Assembly (NCBI GenBank): GCA_022385755.1
Contig: MU278353.1
Location: forward strand, 62,001 to 126,000
Origin: Trametopsis cervina
Lineage: Eukaryota; Basidiomycota; Agaricomycetes; Polyporales; Irpicaceae
Reading direction: 5' to 3'
DNA length: 64,000 bases
Below are positions 1-11,024 of this stretch, piece after piece. Under the pieces are notes generated by a model. The model was given only the letters and a program-made list of their open reading frames with translations, searched no databases and had not been told where the DNA came from. The translations under genes were made by a program, and so were the position numbers. Each line of letters opens with the position of its first letter. Position 1 is the first letter of the stretch.

Positions 1-959
1 GACCATCGAAGACATCCAACTACCAGAGTTCTTTAATTATTTGACCGAAACGCAACAGGCATTTGTGAGATTTCATAGCGCCATCGCGGTGACAGCCGAC
101 ATCGATGTGGCAAATCGAATACAGGTACGTAGTACTGCAGGCTATTCTCTTTTGCTATCCTAAAGAGTAAACATGTAATCTAGGACGCCGTGAGCGGTGC
201 AGTAATCCCTACTGCTGAAGTCATACTAGTTGGCTCTCAGTAAGTAGCTATTCATCCAATATGCAGCTGTAACTGACCTTTGTCAGTCGACGAGGTTGCC
301 CATCCCCCACATCGACCCACCTCCTTTTAATACATCCGGCCCATGTCGAAGTTCCCACTCCGGACAAGGTGGTACAGAGAGTTCCATTCATGCAGTCAAA
401 GGCCGACAAATCGCCAGATAATCCAACAAAGGACATACTAGACGTCCTCCGACGACGCGGAATCATTGCCGCAGACTTCCGCGTCACGTCTCACTCGTGG
501 ACAGGCGTTTTGAGAATACCGTACAAGGACAGCGAAGGTGCATGGGAGCCTCAAAGAGACAGGGTCCGCGGTGTGAAGGAACGTCATGGAGAATTTAGAC
601 GGGTTGATCTTGCGTATGTTGTTCGTTCATCGCACTCTGGCAAGTTCCTGACCTGAAAGTTGCGCAGCATGGTACCTGCGGCCTCAAAAGGGGCGGCAAT
701 GCTTGTGTTAACTGGCGACGACGACTTCTTGAAAGCAGTGAAATCAACAGCCGAAAAGAATGGTCTCTTCCTCAATGAATTTGGACTATGGCGTAAGCGC
801 GATGGAGAAGACCCACTATGGGAGCCTCTTCCATCAAATACAGAGAAAGAGATCTTAGACCAACTGGGTATGGAATGGGTTGAACCTGACAAACGACGTA
901 TCAAGGATAACCCAGAGCTTACCGCTGTGCGGCGAAGCCAGTACAGAAGAAAATATTAG
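1..959 (+). CDS. DNA polymerase family X (beta/lambda-like), 3' part
   Basis: The gene enters from the left edge and ends with a TAG at 957-959. Four exons fit in frame: 2-124, 184-239, 287-613 and 668-959, with GT..AG introns. The nucleotidyltransferase helix reads GSHRRG (exon 2/3 junction), the later catalytic strand reads RRVDLA (about 599-613), and the thumb has TGDDDF followed by EPLPSNTEKEI and WVEPDKRR, the typical family X ending. Family X enzymes fill short gaps in base excision repair and end joining. Odd point: after GSHRRG the usual D-x-D metal ligands are absent; the frame reads CPSPTSTHLLLIHP where family members have a DxD about two residues before LLxxHP. The neighbouring XLF gene suggests a DNA repair context, but the genes are not adjacent. 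Family assignment is firm; activity is uncertain. Confidence 0.85.
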
Positions 960-1047
960 TCGACCGATGGACCAACGCTCTTTCGGTCACCCCCATTGCA
1001 TATAGACCCATCATTATACACTACTAAATAATTACTCACAGAGTTGA

Positions 1048-2571
1048 CTAATACCATATACTCCTCGTTCTATGCGCAGATATAATGTCGGTTGTCTCAA
1101 CGTCGGCCACAGCACTTGTGCCCCCCTCGACCTTCTTTGCTAAATCCCAGAGGTAAAAGTCGATGAGCACACTGCTAACCTCTTCTTCCCTTGATTGGTC
1201 CTGCAACGCGCGGATATTGTCAATCTCTATCTTGACCTTCTCCACGGCGATGATGCTTGCCGCACGGATGCTGACTTCCTCCCGCGAACCCGGTGCAAGC
1301 ATCGCATGCGAATGCAGCTGCTTCAGCAAGTCCGGTGGGTATACGAGCATGCGCAAATGATGTAATATCTGCGGAACGCGGTAGTCGGCAAACATAGTCA
1401 GCTCATGGATTGCTGCTCCATCGGGACCGGGGAACAGCGGATGAGGATGGGACGCGTGAGCAGGGTAAAACGCCGCCCATGATTCTGCGACGAGTATCTG
1501 TGTACGCTTCCAAAAGTAAACTACTCATAATGCTATCAGATCGCAAGCATAGATTATCGCAGCGTGCGGCGCACCTTTACGGCCGTTGAACATAACTTCA
1601 TCGCGGAACGAGGGGAAAGTATCCGCTACAGCCTTGACCAATTGCAGCGCTGTACCGTGGCCGTTGTGCTTGCGTTGGAAGGCATCGTGGAAGTTTTGGA
1701 AAGACCCTCCGAAATGCTGGTGACGACCCAATGCTAAGCTTTGAAGTAATACACGCCGGTATAGGAGAACTTACCTTGACAAGTATCTTTCCATTTTCTC
1801 GAAGGATGGCAATGCGCTCTTTCAGCAGCGGGATGGTCTCCTTGCAATGAGGCGCAGGTCGAAATATGTGCGCGACGAGGTCATCAGGACAGCGCGTCTC
1901 GCACGCATAGAATGACGGCTCGGTGAATGGAATCCCCTCCTCGAGCGCTGCAAAACGTCGACGATGATGAGTTACTACCCAGCACATTCGTTCACCGCAA
2001 CTTACCCCTATCTATGGCGGCGACGAGAGACCAGTAGCCTGTGTGCACCACCTGGGCATCCTCTCCCCATCCTTCGCGCCAACGCACGCCATACCGCCCC
2101 GACTGTCCTTCCCATTCTGACCAAAAACTGAAGTTCAAGGATGAGATAAGGAAGATCCAATCGAGAGACTGCCTGGTTTGCGGATGGGAGGGCGCGTATG
2201 GCTCGGGCGGACATATATGCAGAGGGTGAGTACGCCATGTACGCGGGGTGTAGGACTCTGCTTCGAGCCTGTTGTTTATCTACATGGGTGTTTATTCGTC
2301 CGCGGAAATGCGAAGAAACAGCGGTGCAGGACGTACGTAACGGGCTGCTGCTTTTACGCCGTCCTCGTTTATATGTACAAGACTCGCTTCCTACTGTATA
2401 TTTAGCTACACCTCATCGACGACACATATCGGATGAAGGGCGTACTTTTAACGCATATTCGGAGCTGCTTATGACCGGGTTTGAATCTCCATACGTCTCG
2501 ATCCGCTGAAGGCGATCAGGGCTGGCTGCCCCATGCGATAGCGTTGTATTAGGGTTGGTTATGATAGTCAT
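1048..2571 (-). CDS. QNG1: Queuosine salvage protein (Qng1/DUF2419 family)
   Basis: The family releases queuine from queuosine nucleoside so the base can be inserted into tRNA anticodons. Exons joined on the minus strand give an N-terminus with NPVISSSEYAL and INEDGVKAAARY, then RTHPLHICPPEPY, DWIFLISSLNFSFW, GYWSLVAAIDR, EEGIPFTEPSFY, HIFRPAPHCKETIPLLKER and the C-terminal MFADYRVPQILHHLRML and VSIRAASIIAVE blocks, all hallmarks of DUF2419. The start chosen is the ATG at 2569-2571, the first that leads into the conserved N-terminal block. The intron between AAARY and SYTPRTW (about 2295-2235) has ambiguous ends. The gene is convergent with the DNA polymerase X gene, with only 88 bp between their stops. 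Fungi do not make queuine, so the gene implies uptake from food or bacteria. Confidence 0.85.
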
Positions 2572-3026
2572 CACGTATGTTAGTTTCCGTAAAAATTAGA
2601 GATATGGAATAGATTTTGAGGAAAAGCTGATGGTGGTAGATGAGGAAAAGGTGGAGAACATGAGGTCGGAGTCCATTGTAAGGGGCCTTGAGGTAACTTA
2701 GGAACTTTTCGCGATCGTGGCCGGTAAATGAAAGATCGTACTGAAGCGCCCAAAATAAATTCGTGCGTGAAACGTCTGCACGTCAAAGGTTAGTAACACT
2801 TCGTACACATGCGCCCACAAATCTTATGCGCCGTCTCAAGTGCTAAATCCCGTTAGACTGCTATGTTGTGCACCTACTCTCCTCACCTTCAATCCCAGTA
2901 TGATCTACTCCGCAACGCAACAATGGTCCTGTAAGTTATTTCCAGTAAACTGCATCGATCATTATAATGTACAGCCACAATCTTTGGTATATGCTCATGT
3001 TAGGAGTAGTCCTTAGCCTGGCGTCT
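2572..3026. other. Intergenic, no gene seen
   Basis: This holds the upstream region of the queuosine salvage gene and the 3' flank of the small CsbD-like gene. It is AT-richer than its neighbours. No frame carries more than short chance open stretches and no RNA gene signature was found. Confidence 0.5.
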
Positions 3027-3643
3027 CTACGTGTCCTGTTTGCTGGTGCGGCCAACCTTCTTCGGCTCGAACTTCTCTTCGCCGTTCAAGATTCTCTGAC
3101 CCTGCTCCTTCGTCTCGGGCTGTCAAAGCTATGCGTGAGCACACATAATACGGAGATTAAGCAACATCGTTGCTCACCTTTCCAAGAGTCGTTCCACGGA
3201 TTTCCTAAAATGATACGTGAGTTACAATACTCTCGGTCATATTCGTCAGCGTACCTTTGCATAGCCTGCAAATAGATATCAGAACCTGAGGTACGAATAA
3301 TAACGAAGGGGACTCACCAATAACCTTCTCTTTGAAACTGGGTTCGTTACTATCTACAGTAGACCCTGATCCAGGTTGAGTCGCTCCTGCATCATCACGC
3401 GTCAGCTGCGTTCGTCTAGCCTAATATTTCCACGCACCCTGTTGGCTTACTTCTGACACTTGTGTGGGCTCTGCGACCTCTGAGGGCATCCTCGAGTCTC
3501 CTGTAGCCGGGTTCCAGCTCTGTGGGCCAGCAATTTCATCCTACGGGATAAATGTCAGTCAAAATGACCGGCGGGAAGCCCCAAGGTGTGCATACGTTAG
3601 GGATTCCACCACCGAGGGCTGCAGCTTGAGGTGGCACAGACAT
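3027..3643 (-). CDS. Small CsbD-like stress protein (hypothetical)
   Basis: This gene has no long open frame because it is cut into six short exons. Splicing gives about 110 residues: MSVPPQAAALGGGIPN, then DEIAGPQSWNPATGDSRMPS, then GATQPGSGSTVDSNEPSF, and a C-terminal domain beginning KEKVIGYAKEIRGTTLGK and ending KVGRTSKQDT before a TAG at 3027-3029. The C-terminal half resembles the CsbD fold (K-x-x-V-x-G-x-A-K-x-x-x-G-x-x-x-G-x-P, then KEQG). CsbD-like proteins are small soluble stress-associated proteins of unknown biochemistry. A TATA box (reverse of 3714-3723) sits about 70 bp upstream of the ATG at 3641-3643. The exon chain is well supported because all five junctions keep frame; the CsbD link is by motif only. 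Confidence 0.6.
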
Positions 3644-3713
3644 GATATATGAGAGGTTATTAGAGGTGAGGAAGTTGAGTGTTATTGGGTAAGAGCTACA
3701 GCGCCGTTGTCAG

Positions 3714-3723
3714 CCTTTATACC
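3714..3723 (-). promoter_or_regulatory. TATA box of the CsbD-like gene
   Basis: The minus strand reads GGTATAAAGG about 70 bp before the start codon at 3643, a normal distance for a fungal core promoter. Confidence 0.5.
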
Positions 3724-4017
3724 ACTGCTACACTCCATGCCCACTTCTGACGTCAGTGACTGCTACGTGGGCGCCTACCAGTATCCGTGTGCTCCGGGAT
3801 ATTTCGCTAGCGCGCGCCGAGCAAAGACCTGGCATATATACAGCAACATTCCCGATAAATAGCAAGAGGTATACACATTAAGGAGATATTTTCTGGTAGC
3901 ACAGTTCTACCCAAACGCGTTCAGTAATGCGAAGGTATGTACCGATCTTAAACATACCTAGCGGCGATGTCTGCTGTTTTTGGTCGCAGAATATAGCAGC
4001 ACCATCGTATCAGAAAC

Positions 4018-5545
4018 CTAAAATCGTCTCCCACCGCGCTTCACTGGTTGCTTGGGACCCGAACCACGAGATGCACCCTTGAGCCTCGCTATTTTCCTTT
4101 TTCGCGTTCCTTCGCTATCATCACTGTCGCTATCTGAAGACGTGAATTTCTTCGATTTCTTGGCTTGTCGTACAGGCGACGAATCCGATGAGGCACCTCC
4201 TTCTTTGCTTCCTGTTTGCACAGGGGAGTTCGGTCTCGAGCTCATAGCGGCTTTCCCTTTGCGAGCCGAATACGACACCTCATCACCGCTGGACTTCTCG
4301 GTCGCAGAGGATTCGTCTGAACGTGAGCACGGATTGTCATTGGTTGACACTGGTTTGCGTGAGGGGCCCGGTGAGGGGCTACGAGTCTGCACACAGCAAT
4401 TAAATATGGAAAGTCGCGAAGAATGATAGCATACCTTGAGCTTCGATGATTCTGGCTCATATACCGGTTTATACTTTGGTTGTACAACCGGTAATTTGAA
4501 CTCATACGGAGGTGCCTCAGCAATAATGGGAGCTAAGTGTGAGACGTCAACACAGAAACATTTTCGCAGATGAGTTGACATACGCATGTCTGGAAGAAAG
4601 TTGAAAACGGCCGTCATCCGCCGTAGAGACGAAGCAACGCGTGGTTTGGATATTGCAGTGCGGATATGCGTGTCTGTAGTCCTACGCGCAGTCCGCCCAA
4701 CCTTGTCCACAGACTATGAAACGGTTGAGTATCGTGTCACCCAAAGCAGAGTTGAAGAGTTTCACCTTCTCTAGCTCTGCTTCGCTCTGTGTCCCTACTG
4801 CTTCGGGTGAAGCAAATGCCATGTGTGTCACGCTGACCAAGGGCATGATGAGCTGCTTTGAGATAACCTCTGCAGAGATCTATGACACTAAATGATGCCG
4901 CTACACTATCAACCATAGAATAGGCCACTACCTTCGGACCCAAGGAGTACGCTTCCCAGCGCCATGTGAACTCCTCGCTTCGTAGCTCAAACGCCAGATC
5001 CTGGCAATAGAAGACATGATAAGACTTTGCATGAATAAGCAAGCTATCGCAGAACATGATCTTACCGCATTCCGCGATTCGACTACTTCAAAAGACAAAT
5101 CTGCGATGCCGCTCAGACTGTGCACAGTCGACAAGAGGTCCAGCGTTTGTCCTCTCCACTCGTCTTCTTCTTCCTCTGACAGCAAGAGAGGAGACGCAAT
5201 GCCGGGATTACACTCCCGCCATCGACGTGCGATGTGCTTGCTCGATAAGACCTCTCCCCAGACGTGCTTCGTGTCCGTAATCATGATGGTGCAACATTGG
5301 TCTACCGTGGAAACGTAGAATTTCTAATCCCCCGTAAGTGTATAGTACAAAGGCCTAAAAAGCACGTACCATAAGATATGAAGTCGATTTCGAGGTATCA
5401 GATTTGACTAACCATTATTTGTGCAGTAGGAGAGCTAATTTGTCCTAGATCGAGTGAAGTTGAAGGTCAGGCTCGACATACAGTGTGTTGCTGCGGCATA
5501 ATCTACTATAAATACAAATCAACATACCTCCTCGAGATACTCCAT
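4018..5545 (-). CDS. XLF/Nej1 non-homologous end-joining factor, with an in-frame stop
   Basis: XLF bridges DNA ends with XRCC4-ligase IV in the nucleus. The joined exons give the XLF head: WLVKSDTSKSTSYLMKFYVS, ITDTKHVWGEVLSSKHIARR, LDLLSTVHSLSGIADLSFEV, DLAFELRSEEFTWRWE and VISKQLIMPLVSVTHMAF, then the coiled-coil start ELEKSVDKVGRTARRTTDTH and SKPRVASSLRRMTAVFNF, and a long acidic/serine tail ending in KRGGRRF, similar to the basic C-terminal Ku-binding tails of XLF. Exon 1 is only 18 nt (5528-5545). Exon 2 reads DKLALLLHK, then TAA at 5415-5417, then WLVK. Homologues have a sense codon there (typically E before W), and no splice choice removes the TAA while keeping WLVK. The gene is therefore either a fresh null allele or carries a base error. 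Otherwise it looks intact and under constraint. Confidence 0.8.
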
Positions 5546-6007
5546 GTCCTTGTGACGTTGATTCTGCTTGCTGGTAACGGCTAAGATGATAACTTCGCTT
5601 CACTTTGGCCAAACTGCCGATCACGTGGCCGCGCAGTACTCATCGTTGTTGAAGCGCCGACAACCACCAGCGTGGAAAATGCGGTCACACACGGAGATCC
5701 TCTTATTTCACTCCTATCGTCAATGTCCTATGGTGATCTACATCTAGCAGAGTGCCTTTACTGTATTCCTGGAAACACACGATGATTTGGAACGCTATAA
5801 ACATGCGCAGCGATTAACAAGCAATTACAGTTGATTACCAATGCGCTCTAGCACTAGCGTAGTGCTTATAAACATCCGATGTTTATAATACCTCCTGCAT
5901 TTTTCACTCTACCTGGAGTCCTGGTAGAGAGAAAAATACAGGAGGTATTATTATAAACAGGCTAGCAGAAGAAAATACAGGAGTTTCCAAAACACGCATC
6001 CTTTGAC
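5546..6007. promoter_or_regulatory. Divergent promoter region with nested palindromes
   Basis: This space separates the divergent XLF (-) and oxidoreductase (+) genes and should hold both promoters. Its right half is dominated by inverted repeats, annotated separately. No coding stretch is seen. Confidence 0.5.
5866..5958. repeat. Nested inverted repeats
   Basis: Two palindromes overlap. The first is perfect: 10-nt arms TTATAAACAT (5866-5875) and ATGTTTATAA (5879-5888) around CCG. The second has arms 5881-5913 and 5923-5958 around a 9-nt loop; they pair along most of their length, with one 3-nt indel and two mismatches (GTTTATAA, TACCTCCTG and TTTTT blocks). A smaller dyad, GCACT-AGCGT-AGTGC, lies just upstream (about 5851-5865). 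The structure ends about 50 bp before the ATG of the oxidoreductase. It could be a transcribed 5' UTR hairpin, a protein dyad site or a MITE-like remnant. Confidence 0.8.
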
Positions 6008-8041
6008 ATGAGTAACCTACAGGGCTGGCATCATGGTGAGCGTTCTATTCAGCTCAAACTGGGTTTCGATGGCCCAATGCGAATGGCCTATACCTGGATC
6101 GAGGGCGAAATGCCCCAGGAACATCGTACTTTTCATACTACCCGTCTACCCTTCGTTCCAGTAACCACTCTGGATGAATTTGGCCGACCCTGGTCGTGCA
6201 TCCTTGCCGGACCTTCTGGAGAGCCTGGATTCATCACAAGCCCAACATGGAATCGGCTAGACATGGTCGTACATACATGGCCCGGTGATCCTCTCGCAAC
6301 CAACGTTAGAGCGGCGGGCGGAAAGGGGATGCTCACTGCGGGGATAGGCATTGAGTTTTCTACACGCAGGAGGAACAAGTTTGCGGGCAGTATCATCAAT
6401 GTACGGCAAAAAGGAGATACATACTGGCTACAAGTGGAAGTAAACCAGGCGATAGGGTACGTCTTTGCTACATCCATGTTAGCATTCAATGCACTGATTT
6501 CTACACGCAGAAATTGCCCGAAGTACATCAACATACGCCAACTGGATCCCCATCCTGGTGCAGCCCCAGATATCGTTTATCAGCGGCTGAAAATGGACGC
6601 TGACGAGCGACTCCCGGACGAAGTTATTGGGTTCATCCGCACATCGGATACGGTATTCCTTGGTACGACATACGAGGCGCCGAAAGACGAAGCGAAGCGA
6701 TTTCCATCCCATGTTGGCCAAAACCAGCGAGGGGGGCGACCTGGTTTCATACGCGTGAAGCCCTCAGACGGCAGAACTATCGTACTCCCAGATTTCTCAG
6801 GTATATCGCCTTATTATGACACCTCTCTCTGACTAGAACTTAAACTTTGCCTACGCGCAGGTAACAGGTTGCTGACCTCACTAGGCAACATCGAGGCCAC
6901 TCCACTCGCCTCATACACTTTCGTGAACTTTGTCACTGGGGACATACTGTACCTAACTGGAGATGCGCGTGTCCTCGTTGGCCAGGAGGCCCAAGCAGTC
7001 ATGCCGCGTCAAAACGCCCTAACCGAGCTGTACCCAACGGGTTTCGTGCTGGTCCGGGACGCACTGCCTGTTCGGCAGAGACCAGGCACGGAGCCTGAGC
7101 GAAGCCCATACAGCCCTCCTATCCGTCTTCTGGCAGAGGAGTCCCCCGATGGCGCGTCAATGTTGTTCGACAAAAACTCTGTCGCCACCCTCGTTCGCGT
7201 ACAGATGCACAGCTCTGACTTGGCCACATTCACATGGGAGACCAGCAGGGCTGTCCACGTGCGACCAGGGCAGACTGCAGTATTGGACTTCAGCGAGCTC
7301 GTAGGCGCACCGCGGTACGCACACATGGCACCCACCAACCCGACATCCGTGAACGACGACCGTATCCGCACATGGACGATCTCGAGCGCGCACCTCTCGC
7401 CGGAAGGGACGAAGACGTTCGACTTGACGATGCGCGAAAAGCCCGGCGGGACCGTTACTGGTGCGCTGTTCACCATTGCACGCAAGATTGCGACGAGCAG
7501 CGGTCCCAACCTGCTCAACGATCTGCGGCCGATCGCGCTGGAGGCGAAGCTTGTGGGGATAGCGGGCAGCTTCACGTTCCGGGAATCGAAACCGCATGCG
7601 TCGCTGTGGCTTGCCGGCGGAATTGGCGTTACACCGTTCATGAGCATGTTGGCGGCGATCATGCAGGACAGCAGCTCGCACGATGCCGAGTGGGACGTCG
7701 TTCTCGGGCTCGCGACGCGCGAACCAGACGTGCTCTTGCCCCTCCTTCTGGGCCTTCTTGAAGGCGATTGCGCGTCGAAACTACGAATTCGACTACACGT
7801 CTTCTCCAATCGCTCTATCTCGACTGCCATCCCAGACGCGCTACAAGACAGTCGAGTGGACTTGCGCATCATTCCCCACACTGGACGGGTCGACGCGAGC
7901 TTTTTGGACAGCGTGGATGACATTCGTACTCGGGTGCCTTACATTTGCGGGCCTGAAGAGTTTGAGCGCGGTGTACTCACGCTCCTGGGCGAGCGTGGGG
8001 TGCCCAGTGACGCGGTGGTCCGCGAGTCTTTTGAATACTAA
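6008..8041 (+). CDS. PNPOx-like flavin domain fused to FNR-type oxidoreductase
   Basis: Three exons (6008-6456, 6511-6800, 6861-8041) give about 639 residues. The N-terminal half (HHGERSIQ, SGEPGFITSP, GGKGMLTAGIGIEFSTRRRN, then NCPKYINIRQL) is the pyridoxamine 5'-phosphate oxidase-like split-barrel FMN-binding fold. The C-terminal half is a ferredoxin-NADP reductase-like module: an FAD/flavin barrel (about 7160-7600, with RIRTWTISSA), the NAD(P) site LAGGIGVTPFMSMLA (about 7609-7653) and YICGPEEFERGV (about 7939-7974). No 2Fe-2S cysteine cluster is visible at the end. Such fusions are soluble flavoproteins that move electrons from NAD(P)H to an unknown acceptor. A decayed homologous copy lies inverted at 16.1-17.2 kb. 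Fold assignment is firm; substrate is unknown. Confidence 0.8.
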
Positions 8042-8970
8042 GCGTCGGGCAAAGTAAACGGTACGTCTGCCACCGCCTACTAACTGCATTAACTCCACGA
8101 CTAACGACATTAATATCGTGTCCCTGCGCAGATAGTAACACTGCGTACCAAGCAGGTCCTGGCACCGTCAAAATTATTGCACCCTCGGCAGCTGCGGCAA
8201 GATGAACGAAGTCGCCCGTCGCTCATGCATGATTCTCGAACGCGTCTGGAGCACGTCCTCCTACCTCGAGACATAGGCTACCGCCCCAGTGAGCTTGTTG
8301 GACAATAAAACCTCCACTGGCTTCCCCCTGTTATCTGCCACCCGCGCCGGCCAGCCTTATAGTTCACGGCAGTAGTACAGTACCATCGAACGTCTGCAGT
8401 GCTGTCGTGCGTTAGCGAACATCGGCACACATAATCCCGCACGCTGTACTCTGTAGTATATAAAGCGATAAAAAATAACGATAGTCATACAGTCATAACA
8501 GAGTCATCTAATCTACGGACATGAGCAGACGTGTACGGTAGGCATGAGAGGGGGAAAAACAAAACAGTCGAGCTCGTCCGTCTTCGGACGAGGCTGCGTA
8601 AGGGATGGGTCGCGGCGGGCGCGAGAAAGAATTATGCGGAGACGGTCGTCAGATAGATAGACAGGGCCCGGGAACCAAACACGCTGAATCTATGCGAATC
8701 CTATCGTCCAATAGCTGGGAGAAAATCTGAGGGGAGGTCTAATGAGATGAGAAAGAGGCTGGTTCTGGTCTGTCTAGGATCGCTGGTGTGCTACGAGAGA
8801 GGTATGGTAGGAGTAGTACAGTTGCATAAACGCGGACGGGAGGAGAAATATATATATATGAGTGTTCTAGGAGCGACGTGGGTGACATTAAGACGGGGTG
8901 CTGGAGTAGGGATAAGACCGAAAAACGAGTCGGAATCAAAGCCGAACGAATGCAAGAAAAAAAAACTTCA
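8042..8970. other. Convergent 3' flanks, no gene seen
   Basis: This holds the 3' ends of the oxidoreductase (+) and Cre1 (-) transcripts. It is GC-rich with A-rich runs but has no conserved frame. A GT..AG pair just after the oxidoreductase stop could be a 3' UTR intron. Confidence 0.5.
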
Positions 8971-11024
8971 TCAACGCAACCCGGTGGCCGCCTCAACCTC
9001 CCTAAACCGCGGGAGCTCAACGCGCTCGGGCGCATGCGTGTGCATCTCGCGCGGCGCCGGGTCCTCATTCAACAGTCCCTTAACGCCAACCGGCACAGAT
9101 CGGCGCGGGGGCGGGGACGAGGGCGTCGGCGGGAGCTTAAGCGGGGGCAGACGGATGGGCGGGGACGACGAGCGCGAGCCGGGAACAGACGCAGACGTCG
9201 GATCTCCCGCCGAGGCGTGTTCGCCAAGCGAGAAGGTGCTCGCGGTGGGTATATCGGAGAACGGCCGGGCGGGATGTTGTTGCGCCGATGGACGAGACCG
9301 GGGATGGATGGGCGTCATACCGAAGGCGACGCGGACCGAGTGGGCGAGGTGGTGGTGGTGCGGCTGGTCGCGATCGCGCGGATGCGAATGGTGTGCGGCC
9401 TTGGACCAGAGAGGGGGAGACGGCGCGCGCGAGCTCGATGTGCTGAGTGACCCGCCGAGAGACGCGTTGGCGTGGCTGCGCGGGCTGCTGCCACTGCTGC
9501 TCGGTCCGCTCGAGAGTTGCGGTGTGGGCAGGTACGCGACGCTGCGGTCATGCGAGTACGGGTAAGGCTGATACAGTCCCGCGATATTCGAGTGCTGGGT
9601 CAACGACACCAGATCGCCCGTGCTGTTGCGTTTGCGGCCACCGAGGGTTACCGTGGGCGGGCTGTCCTGGTGGTAGCTGCCATCGACGGGGCTATCGAGG
9701 CTGGGCGGCGGGAGATGAAAGGGCGAGGGCGCGCGCGAGGGGACAGCAGAATGGATGTTGAGCTTGCGCATGCCGCCGAGGAACGGACTCGTCGAGGGCG
9801 TGAACGCGATTTCCGATCCGGGTGTTCTGCTGCCGTGGTGCGCTATCGAGGGTTCTGCGTAGCCTGCGGTGGGCGCATGGAGGGCGGTGGGGCGGATCGG
9901 CGACGGCACTGCGTGCATCGAGTCGGAGTCTGAGCTAGCGGGCGACGGGCAGTCGTCCTGCGCGTGGCGATGCGGATGCGGTCTGTGCGACGGGTGCGGG
10001 TATGGCTGCGCGTTGGCGGAGTGCCCGTGTATGTGCGCATGGCCACGAGCGTCGACCGTGTGCCCTGCGGCGTACTCCCGTCTTGATGAAGATGCACTCA
10101 ACCGTCGCGCGTGATTGCGATGCGATGCAGGTTCAGCCGGTCGTTCGTGCTCGCGACTACCGAAATAGCCGTCCTTTTCCGGCTGATAGACATAGTTCGG
10201 GCTCATCAGAGGCGTCGTCGAGGCACTCTTGCTGACCCTGCCGTGGATGTTGAGGATCTCAGCATGTCTTGCCTCATACTCAGCCCGTCGCAGGACCTCG
10301 GTGTGCCTAATCTCATATTCAGCGCGCCGTGCGGCCTCTGCACGCTCGAGAGCGTACAGTTCGTCCATCGCGACGCTGGACAGCGCGCTGAAGGCGGATA
10401 CGTTTGATGGGAGCATGTGTGGCGGCTCCGTGATGGGTGCCGCGCGAGAGGCGTGGTGATGCGGGGAGTCGGCAGTGTACAGCGCCGTCGGCCGAGCATA
10501 GGACTCAGACTAAAATAAACCGCGTGAATGGGAGCGGATGAACGGTCACGGCTGTGGGTGCTCACCTCGTCGTCGCTGTTGGCACGACTCCGGGCCTTCT
10601 TCTTGGCACGGACAGTCGAGCTCTCCTGTCTCAGGCCCGGCGTCGAGAGCCGGCTTGACGACGCATCGTTATCGTCGTCGAAGCCGTGCTCCGCGCGGGC
10701 CTTTGACTTGGGTTTCGAGCTGTCGCCGCTGGCATTGTGTATGCGCGAGTGCCGCGTCAGTTCGTCCGAGCGCGAGAATCGCTTCTCACATCCGGGGTAT
10801 GAGCACAGGAAAGGCTTCTCCCCTGTGTGTGTGCGAATGTGTCGGGTCTGAGTGGGCACCGATAAGCACTGTGGGGACGCAGACGGCGGTGAGGCGGAAG
10901 GGTGACGTACCTGGTGTTCGAGTCTGCTGAACGCCCTGCCACACAGCGGATAAGGGCATTTGTACGGCCTGGCGACTGCCTTCTCTTGCGGGGGCGGGGG
11001 TGGCGGTGGCACCGCAGCATCCAT
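8971..11024 (-). CDS. cre1: C2H2 carbon catabolite repressor Cre1/CreA (Mig1-like)
   Basis: Cre1 binds GC-rich promoter sites and represses genes for alternative carbon sources when glucose is present. Two adjacent C2H2 fingers are near the N-terminus: [18 protein letters not shown] with TRHIRTH, and [18 protein letters not shown] with TRHSRIH. The spacing and residues are those of CreA/Mig1. A polyproline run precedes them and a long Ser/Pro/His-rich region follows, with a short [14 protein letters not shown] charged repeat and a proline-rich [15 protein letters not shown] segment. Introns lie at 10848-10910 (between the fingers) and 10510-10565. Start: ATG at 11022-11024 has an excellent context (GCCATGG), and a likely 5' UTR intron ends just before it; an in-frame ATG at 11049-11051 would be inside that intron. 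Stop at 8971-8973. Confidence 0.9.

Noticed and set aside
2474..2490. tRNA B-box-like sequence (GGGTTTGAATCTC)
   Set aside because: It lies within the first coding exon of the queuosine salvage gene and no cloverleaf or A box can be drawn around it.
7009..7923. Long antisense frame (304 codons) under the oxidoreductase
   Set aside because: Shadow of a GC-rich coding exon; no domain and the sense gene is complete.
8747..10114. Several long plus-strand frames opposite Cre1
   Set aside because: Shadows caused by GC-rich Ser/Pro/His codons of Cre1; composition is low complexity.
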